Source of the DNA: a virus
DNA: 44,791 nt
Direction: 5' to 3' (one strand)
Virus record (IMG/VR): IMGVR_UViG_3300031722_000058
Coordinates: 1-44,791 of that record
Both the position numbers and the translations under genes were made by a program. The notes beneath the pieces are model-generated. The model ran no database searches. It was given only the letters and a program-made list of their open reading frames with translations, and was not told the origin of the DNA. This document shows positions 42,701-44,791 of this stretch, piece after piece. Positions within the stretch are counted from its first letter, which is position 1. Each line of letters starts with the position of its first letter.

Positions 42701-44791
42701 CGTTCTCGTGCAAACATAAATATTGCCAGGACCGACATACAAGGTTTACGTTACATGAAAATGGTTCCTAAGCTTAGTGTTACCGCAGATGCTTTGTATC
42801 GTCTTTCTACTATCATGGGAATGCGTAATGGTATTCCTTCATTGGATAAGGATTTCAGAACAATGATTAATACCGTACAACAAACTATTGGTATGTCATT
42901 GCAAGAATACAATTCTAATCCGGCAAGTGATATGAATGTTGCTAAACATATGGCTTACTATACCATAAACAATGATGCTTACAATAAAGAACAAGATGAA
43001 AAGAAAAAAGCTTTTATGTTCTCCCAAGAACAATTGGTAGCTAATGAAATTAATATGGGTAAACTTATCAAGAACTTACCTCAGATTGATTATATCTTGC
43101 AAGAACTGTATCGTCAAGAACTTATCACTAAACAGTCATTTATGGCCGATAATGAAGCTATTGAAAAAGATGTTGTAAAATCATTCTTGAAATTACAGAA
43201 TAGAACAACACTGAACTTCGGTGGTGAAGTCGCTGCAGTAAGTACCGCGATAAACGATATTATGCTTGACAAGTACTATGCTACCATTGGAGAAAGTGCT
43301 ATCATGAAAGGTCAGTATATCTATCAAGCTGTTGGTAATACTTATGAAAACCCATCACAGAACTTGGATTTATCAAGTCTTTTTGATAGACAATCATTTG
43401 TAAAGAACTTTCCTCAATTTATGATGGATATTGTTGAGCATTCTGATAATATTGATTATTTGAATAAGACAGTACAAAGTGAGTTGCCGGCAGAAGAATG
43501 GATAAGATTTGCAGTTAATCCTCTTATCAAACTATTTACTATTGGTGGTAAGTTTGATGTGAAATTATTACTTGATGTCAATACTAAAGAAATGACAGAA
43601 CAGCGCGTTGCTCAGTTGAAAGACTACTTTAATTCTCTTCCAAAAGAATATAAAGAAATGCTTATCAACTATGAGATTATTGCCAATAGAATGTCATATC
43701 GTCAAGGTGGTTTACTTCAAGTGATAGGTGTAGATTTCTACAAAGGACCAATAAGCAAAGTGTATAACGATACATACGCCGAATTGCGCTCTTCTCTTGG
43801 TCTTGATAGTCTTGTACCAAATAAGTACAGAAAGTCCGTTACATTCAATTCAGACATTCGTGAGCGTATCTATGACTATCTTGGATTACAACCTGAGTTT
43901 GCACAATATCTAAGTCCAAAAGCAGTAGTAAATGAAAATAGTCCTAAGTATGCTTATCAGTTTGAGACAAAAACTATAGATGGTGAGAAAGTAAACACCG
44001 GACATAGAATAAATTTAAAACTGAATGATAACAATGCTTATGAAGTATTTGGAAACATTACTTCTTTAGGTATGTCTACTATGGCCGGAGAGAATATGAC
44101 TTCTGAATTACGCTCATTTCAGACTACACCGGAAGAAGAATACAATCTTAGTCTTGCTAATCGGGATAATAATGATTTGATATTACATCAAGGTTCACGT
44201 GCATGGGTATCGGAAGGACAATTTCTATATACAAGAAGTGGAAAATTAATACGTGTTATTAAAGTAAAAGGAACTAATTTTGAATATCGTCTTGCTAACG
44301 ATTCAGATATCACTTATCGTATGGAACAAAAGGAAATGGATACTCAGAAACGTAACAATAGGATTCAACTTAAGGAGGGAACATTACAACATTCTATTTT
44401 TGATCCGAATGCTACTTCACTTACTGAGAATGAAGTTACAAAACCAATGGAATACAAAGTAAAAGGGAATATGTTCTTAAGTCAGTTGAACATAAATACT
44501 CTTACAAATGATGGTGTTGAAACTCGTATATCAATTTTTGACAATAAGAACAAATTCAATTCTATCAATGAGGTTCTTGATGCTTACAAATACAAAGTAT
44601 TAAGTACTATCGGAGAAAAGACAAAGAACTTTCCTTGGGACTTGAAGAACTATCAAAATGAAGAACACAGAAGAAACAAAATCAATAAATATATTCGTAA
44701 TTTAGTTGATGATGTTCAAGTTGTGGAAACTGAGAAGAATGCCAATGAGATTAAGCAAATAAAGATTGCTATGGCACAACTCAATTTCAAA
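27704..44791 (+). CDS. Giant virion RNA polymerase fusion protein, 3'-truncated (at least 5,696 aa)
   Basis: The frame is open from ATG 27704 to the last base with no stop, and frame phase is the same at every domain checked. Visible parts: residues 386-480 and 610-628 hydrophobic Gly/Ala-rich; about 790-1115 helical/coiled coil; SF1 helicase about 1580-1890; a disordered Pro/Asn linker about 1950-1975; a region of small domains; a Pro-rich linker about 2643-2675; an HEVLH zincin at 2737; long mixed regions; and SDYDIDAL at 4632-4639, the DxDxD metal-binding motif of crAss-like RNA polymerases. Known relatives (for example the phi14:2 polymerase) are packaged in the virion and transcribe early genes in the host. 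Here ejection, helicase, protease and polymerase parts share one polypeptide. Whether it is cleaved is unknown. Confidence 0.9.
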   Translation, partial: MANQEQEQTQPVVPTLEEKYQAQSSDAFVDQEGNYQGTVDVVGDALKNKQSTADILTSMAHSEQPIFNDVNYYVDKYSKEKNPLDTDAIPASQIVKTYNQAKIQNAKKVSLNKRGVDLAALKFQNDVQSPEVSGRSMSDKYLGNVKDLTPSYAPYHDIFRNEDNERGTGEERASAAPYILKNGKRIPNPGKDGMDKMFGDGKAVVTTTIDPTNGREVFDVLPSDAFVAGDRQYSTKWGPKETFGSSIKDFFVGAYSAATAGTMSSFSSVGALFNNAMNHDETYLYKQGNEAIQKHYDKVRAANLAQGNTKAVEELDKAFESGDYTAMNQAFNYSYSSLPSNVGNSLRREAQPLNWAKGDKALQDYFNEWKQAEFKQSASTEQGTGAIDWMVRQAPTLGYLLPQIAVGMASGGAMSALEGTAAFAGKGIATKALQYGTEFLVNAIGTSQSYSSFQRVADENGVSPETTAKFGFFALPLTYVTEHFTNKWIGEQLGPNIAEKAMREIYAPMAQKLAAKEAAGTLTDKTIKEAVYDSFSKIYNSKFIKGIVDNESYLANVAKANVSEVFQENFEQALYNTVQMQVDKTAPAYSEVGNGQIGTTGVFEGFSDTSLGTIFATTLMTAITGAVPHVIKKIKGIPDSKTEVQQKELLKWKVLKGQGDELINIATDHIQKPDGGMWGVKDILIKDATIGEQFDPNLFVVPKSPSLQKLGYQEGQLIDNFAEMRYVEFVQLVDSYKELNESMGLNDVDRNILSQAGFDSQISLNKSGQAFIDMRDSKAAIESFQPKEAGATATDEQIAQLQKENEEAKQPLVDKYNKALAEYEYYTKREEGTQNSKAANDLMKRNITVMKQVEMEMQGLTNSKEFTREMKNDPNFQRQYTASWENVIKKNFTYENIENLRQRVDEAAQAQQSTASGIISDIDNQTTYSTLSSDLDTLQQRIGNTLTKSYDEAEHKSLITDIAGLSNRLAKELSVFNDQTGKVFGSVMDNTKLDEIKNKWGQLYDSSKGLTSNIAQQAEGKILTPANEKVDTYTKRVAELEPFITTKQSEYDSQLEVINSLPVEATNEQRQEQTDKLTSIQNELNHYQQESQLAAEEVGKAERTIESFDDEQFSHDNQLNAVARALGLENVNNQYSSFSGKGKLPFMRIDGQTLEHANETPEEFNKRIELMREQNTPNGKTFLSNYFTELQDTMKEAETWIDSVLTDQGETYKKEYPDGKFYGTNGSEIIRQEITRIKENEHFLYTFKTSERIANEKKVNDHQSLQEKEFVSELASKNANGDNEYELQLRDALRMADELASKIDGADLANQMLRLHSRVIIHENTFKSVQLFTTLGLRRSDGTQIISQNLIEELNAIGELDPSILDTKGQLTESQLTQLSKRENIVNNILSEMNVEYNKENSELFSKDNQDLLFEIFREFYVTNDSIGEDGKVLNSEGTLLHADDSASHIGENGSLTNSTRELHARNPLFTMQSIGGVTKRKYNFSSSNANDITRLREHLNTLIWIGSKYSMNDMFKIRKMIFTNESNTPLETGEQEAAINSIVGLLSNKTLTSPLSLFANYFLPMHSIATEKGGHHFIESYLSNALTIGGDYGTGKTQFTVGRAFRILRGLDGYSTDKKSSVGKLTVVSITEELSKVHKQSFGAENPTVISYTDFIKGMKSMNTTEGNTYVIDEASLVSENEMKAIKEHFVNTKAKLVFMGDVFQMRDAGSVGHYPLMMLQTMTTHMLTEQFSATSPLLRQLAEACRPAIGAIGRIVKFDKVTEDISGKTKLGARFFASHMDVWNSFIDGLATNPDRAAIFLDQDALDAFTKDNDTLKKQIEANKDKIYFALRRGVNDNKLLQGLRQKEIYAVFRQSDSSQIAKPITTSLMASALYTAIGRSSSWYGMVGDTSLNVDRSLAASTGLPEEALNAIQLQQKEKFRAIETLRLQGLNTDMNSMSMEAQKVATAPIANPTVTTPNPSNNNQNQTSGKEVGLKINYFNADGDLIDTATVDADWEIKKVGNRDVLSINWNGQTKFNNTIDPNISIKDNLIKHITGFESILRTSQSTENPITLVEENSVEDYEHKGTALKVGESYYDNNEKDIFQLLSINESVFSDGSTQYEITGIYPDENQTVSTVLSDNEDFSVPTAIIEEVKPVVPNEVSQLSRERFLNNSTAIFDKNKNKSHIFWATSATLVGASDSLSQENGKLRRAINDAFISNLSQYKHLFQLKAEKQNTTGWDKDNKTAKYDMIVLSFDPTNKGLVGEQLQAIQDIFMGTIAEDYVNAIIKKHSVNPNGTSIKAMDIPVYSIINDIFTTPGLNGGKFSNAIGSMTLPSVISIDGSGKISYTSFDVKETELEKQKTEKQRLVDAWNAVINNPIFAPVQSELIKQRDMNMSIYDTHASITDKVNVDFHDMGIRKVEYSNNESDLTTVTDLLKDFPGAQTDITPLYIDGRLRLNVQLNSNESIRLVVQMPKFSQSITSKNETIKQRANASMDSIIGRIKAEEDFISQEILSSTILSDEQKWKAKQTAFSKTTIYKLLRANLSTLKNSTQATDKAIFAFIKIQQKSKTFLDINLDSFKTDKDRNSGFDSQYKELSDFLSKKDNLAMSGLYDFLTLNNETYTTHVSGKETIDMLNVQALGINNKSFYVGLDKVEPITSPTPPVNKPGKKKLPNIGLEETQYSSPDVEPIQQSIDRVALRLGQSYTESELFLTQEGKIRLNGLTASGMVQDNTIMTLAAENGMMPRSTVDHEVLHVVYRNFINTDAKAMLLQAAQVINKYEQGTPINGDKELEEWIARDYAKQERATTKDKNVNIALRLYNQFKSFLKDIVMGLRGVYGSNKQLKNLYNQINNGEFANRVPEMNTEKSDIAFEEYESDTTSEETVQSTNESSSKRLLIASQMEEALKKELYNTESLVIAKSGLRMSILQNSIFSNTKNSNINSLSESINSIIEEGKEYQELYGETMATVITQNEQGELEENEMAVKDIVENGEPLNIKLSDINGRNSIDAYKIYSDKNIRMIVQTMLPSYDMMNDSFEKEVGAGERFDWDGYSSEQNVSDIQKLYLSSIPLINTNGSAVFDARGKVKFLDQKQVHSLMIDLGMRVSQMDGVTDKVSALKSIMEGFIDNSEIDESNRYLNPAAEVIHSMYNYMFEAKGKGTDFSLDYSNHYISEENYDGRYKGLLERSYQNEQEWKQEVGAQNSDATWSWDAKQEDQKRKIEQAKDLLNSLVSVYTSFNVKDQVKFTYYDDTMKSTHYYKDFWRGTAEEIKRIQGYKILNGELNTNSISFFKENMSIDYTDIKVSRYNNVTNKTSFLKYENGRFKFANKEGVIATSKKFGNTTMSPFSTDMLNTKGEYAHIVDIFNRIKGQFALKGVTPAMFKSLMVANSWSEVTDNMKTINKIGYVSNFNSEIQANYATPSDFMADYLGAMITLYNQYSKNYTEETLKANEDINKPAKKVIIQRNLLNHIRYNTKESLSPLTRIQSITGSDIVLGFLNRTTPKNLITFEVQPDIVENEEITNDVSSMRYVTPEDMFVSSNMIASIQQKLGGQTNDTHRYTAKGTATYSVALKTTLNEEFDAFKQDPTDTTKITGFIESIGENRSLGFTSIGKTKIDTSDFIDTSINMFMQEMVKSKARPVIYVPTTTVSDTGKIIFAKVESTLINTDNGFNIDYSVAGTEVLREYDKIKKRINTSRSNLNNALMEINKSLSTKTKFLNAPAENNEAHFTKGLRKQMIDVSKEAQANGTFDQLRNMFDATSLTKDLSGKGSYELSYETVDGIDVIIPGNAVTGKIDQFNMINKQSKIEKIRSLTNDVKSGKVESLPKLERAIMRLFENDFAKFTDMIANYGFKPVQSMNNLTKNTIGDKNPTNTTDKNPYYQQLEKSEIRFNQPMFGFYMATMFANNHIDDFSLNPFSFKNYLDKVKRNGPIHTPAQSVLTQGTKEVVQNNVRYQLHTPTLTTESPIVFYRDNMVDGGNTYQEIDGQKVLANNGNMMKPEDGQITINPFHYLQTLNSIGGTKTVIGNASMYKGLTNFRRADGTYSQIKRGDKVITGFDMQHTYYRNMFMRMLAETDRQLVARVGEESFNENKLSFTDKFKELYDDKNNQKEFNDIIVDMMNWIDNQQYYQDRITINPDGIERAGHMYNSIVAFMAPVSTQKGSVTSVNTYDALNDVDYSQPLNMDVVDNTKTKIVMNPSQDTDINAKLQAAPSQQDATGLGVSNNPEISSLYSAYMENKQGLQTALRKELEESISKYGEVEAAKQFKNIDWSKYDVSTLTEQQKSEIDPAIKQLMDFMRDRVVNSLRTSGQDMAFIELFSDMDVSMQLPMMRSKVLQSYRNMANQSIQARTKGIRLTQTVGEYLEEFVRDGKIYSRNDAINELRPGTNYRDYSFDEYNSDAMNQELAAAGFTMQRLQDMNIVNGKTTVGHISMPNVYAKVYGHRSNESLIDIQHINLGTERIALDSSNLYDKLMAGLSEDADMSLNQWSAFVDSPMIRKAIKNLKIETYVDELINPSVDNDGKRFISKRIANLIDSTREMTTEELQSEVNATNESILEAINSMELQSTDLANPDKVIAALMGSGEILEQILTEAQQLLKDFEESNTSFLSRVPATFLGSGGVFKTAMFHNGGNVVYIPTGMTLRNDSDYDIDALTMYSNSLDSKGHIIQKGADGHRNKMNALRNTITLHSGNQESLFLTSSLDKINEVMKQKEKLVDNLQNNSIRSIYESYSRNKAGADAIGILANSLTVSSIIISSSVNKFVETGTHSGIQNFINENAPKGKIKTGLNGFVIELGTWGQGALDNAKNNTFANYAISPVGINILAVLKLNGMNNSEVYDFFNNKNIRNLFHTYSGKTSIMTKSADFNLWKMASTEVDKIASRIEHFNNTNVSQWLESKGLSWKSNVHDTEKYSLELETTDVLLQQSIDDLLMKELTSYYKNNKEAFKNSPYDFTGSDKEQLLQQWKKDNGFDDENLFTYKNNKIVFDKTDVSNFDIKDLDSISTEVANELKLMVRSRANINIARTDIQGLRYMKMVPKLSVTADALYRLSTIMGMRNGIPSLDKDFRTMINTVQQTIGMSLQEYNSNPASDMNVAKHMAYYTINNDAYNKEQDEKKKAFMFSQEQLVANEINMGKLIKNLPQIDYILQELYRQELITKQSFMADNEAIEKDVVKSFLKLQNRTTLNFGGEVAAVSTAINDIMLDKYYATIGESAIMKGQYIYQAVGNTYENPSQNLDLSSLFDRQSFVKNFPQFMMDIVEHSDNIDYLNKTVQSELPAEEWIRFAVNPLIKLFTIGGKFDVKLLLDVNTKEMTEQRVAQLKDYFNSLPKEYKEMLINYEIIANRMSYRQGGLLQVIGVDFYKGPISKVYNDTYAELRSSLGLDSLVPNKYRKSVTFNSDIRERIYDYLGLQPEFAQYLSPKAVVNENSPKYAYQFETKTIDGEKVNTGHRINLKLNDNNAYEVFGNITSLGMSTMAGENMTSELRSFQTTPEEEYNLSLANRDNNDLILHQGSRAWVSEGQFLYTRSGKLIRVIKVKGTNFEYRLANDSDITYRMEQKEMDTQKRNNRIQLKEGTLQHSIFDPNATSLTENEVTKPMEYKVKGNMFLSQLNINTLTNDGVETRISIFDNKNKFNSINEVLDAYKYKVLSTIGEKTKNFPWDLKNYQNEEHRRNKINKYIRNLVDDVQVVETEKNANEIKQIKIAMAQLNFK
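28859..29587 (+). other. Membrane-active N-terminal region of the giant protein
   Basis: Residues about 386-480 (TLGYLLPQIAVGMASGGAMS and on) and 610-628 (SLGTIFATTLMTAITGAV) are Gly/Ala-rich hydrophobic stretches between soluble helices. Phage ejection proteins that build an envelope conduit, such as T7 gp15/gp16, have comparable segments. Inferred role only. Confidence 0.5.
32432..33375 (+). other. SF1 helicase domain inside the giant protein
   Basis: Motif I GDYGTGKT is at residues 1591-1598 and motif II VIDEAS has D1674-E1675. Motif III-like GDVFQ is at 1702-1706, with D1703. Then come TEQFSATSPLLRQL and a motif VI-like ALYTAIGRSSSWYGMVGD with candidate arginine finger R1882. The order and spacing fit a compact RecD/Pif1/UvrD-type superfamily 1 helicase. 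The domain should use ATP to move on DNA, plausibly helping DNA entry or opening the template for the fused polymerase. Confidence 0.82.
35720..36240 (+). other. Zincin-like metallopeptidase domain inside the giant protein
   Basis: HEVLH (H2737, E2738, H2741) sits in STVDHEVLHVVYRNF. A downstream Glu cluster (E2777, E2779, E2780 in KELEEWIARDY) could provide the third zinc ligand, as in gluzincins. The following helical stretch (IALRLYNQFKSFLKDIVMGL, then NNGEFANR) resembles the tail of metallopeptidase domains in phage 'polyvalent' proteins. It could process virion proteins or the giant protein itself. Confidence 0.68.
39541..41680 (+). other. RNA polymerase core (double-psi beta-barrel, DxDxD) inside the giant protein
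   Basis: The catalytic-type motif is D4633-x-D4635-x-D4637 in RNDSDYDIDALTMYS, preceded by VPATFLGSGGVF and NVVYIPTG. In crAss-like phage polymerases the equivalent triad binds the catalytic Mg2+ in the second double-psi barrel. An upstream DGQITINP (D3986-G3987) followed by FRRADGTYSQIKRGDKVITG is a candidate first barrel. The exact domain limits are not visible by eye. Confidence 0.78.

Noticed and set aside
27704-44791. Small ORFs on both strands (for example minus 31963-32349, 37552-37908, 41116-41529; plus 35109-35303, 44280-44462)
   Set aside because: All lie fully inside the giant frame, show no domain, and have Ser/Leu/Ile-rich compositions typical of antisense or shifted readings.
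1-44791. Stop-codon reassignment (TAG or TGA) as found in some crAss-like phages
   Set aside because: TAG ends the portal and 13850 genes and TGA ends the 2063 and 5416 genes, all at gene borders with the next start close by; no gene has an internal TAG or TGA needing recoding.
1-44791. tRNA genes, CRISPR arrays, insertion sequences, attachment sites
   Set aside because: Gaps between genes are all short (under 80 bp) and hold no cloverleaf, repeat-spacer pattern, transposase or terminal repeats.

Overview
The window is one continuous, strictly one-strand (+) block of late/virion genes from a tailed phage, best explained as a crAss-like phage (Crassvirales) of a Bacteroidales host. Reasons: the gene order is terminase large subunit, portal, scaffold, crAss-type major capsid protein, connector/ring proteins, a very large tail nozzle protein, cargo proteins, then a giant RNA-polymerase-bearing protein. 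The DNA is strongly A+T rich (about two thirds by eye). Start codons mostly lack Shine-Dalgarno sequences, as in Bacteroidetes. A FISUMP-type (Fibrobacter/Bacteroidetes 'major paralogous') domain and a repetitive Bacteroidetes-phage-style tail fibre are present. The standard code fits: TAA, TAG and TGA all end genes at sensible places. I see no tRNA, CRISPR array, insertion sequence or minus-strand gene. Thirty coding regions are annotated; the first is cut at its 5' end and the last at its 3' end. || Layout. 1-2026: C-terminal part of a tail-fibre-like protein with a 42-residue tandem unit. 2063-6275: small membrane and lysis genes, namely a helical protein, a nested 33-residue Gly-rich peptide, a four-helix holin-like membrane protein, a 59-residue protein, a one-TM coiled-coil protein, a GH108 muramidase, a 23-residue basic peptide followed by a hairpin terminator, a pentapeptide-repeat protein, a two-TM small protein and a spanin-like coiled-coil membrane protein. 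6279-10848: TerL and portal, the packaging motor. 10901-16280: a GroES-like-patterned small protein, scaffold, major capsid protein and three further head genes, closed by a strong intrinsic terminator at 16306-16340. 16353-24029: connector/ring candidates, a FISUMP protein, a basic HU/IHF-like candidate, small Q-rich and charged proteins, and the 1459-residue nozzle protein. 24029-27685: three candidate internal (ejected) proteins. 27704 to the window end: one uninterrupted frame of 5,696 codons with no stop reached. || How they work together. TerL and portal package DNA into a shell made from the capsid and scaffold proteins. The ring and nozzle proteins form the short tail, and the cargo proteins are predicted to leave the head with the DNA. 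The giant protein appears to join four things in order: an N-terminal ejection-type region with hydrophobic stretches, an SF1 helicase (Walker A at residues 1591-1598), an HExxH metallopeptidase (2737-2741), and a DxDxD RNA polymerase core (4633-4637). This is consistent with the virion-carried RNA polymerase known from crAss-like phages, which transcribes early genes after entry. The fibre recognises the host, and the lysis genes release progeny. The giant fusion, the rearranged FISUMP protein, the GroES-like protein beside the capsid gene and several microproteins are the points most worth following up.
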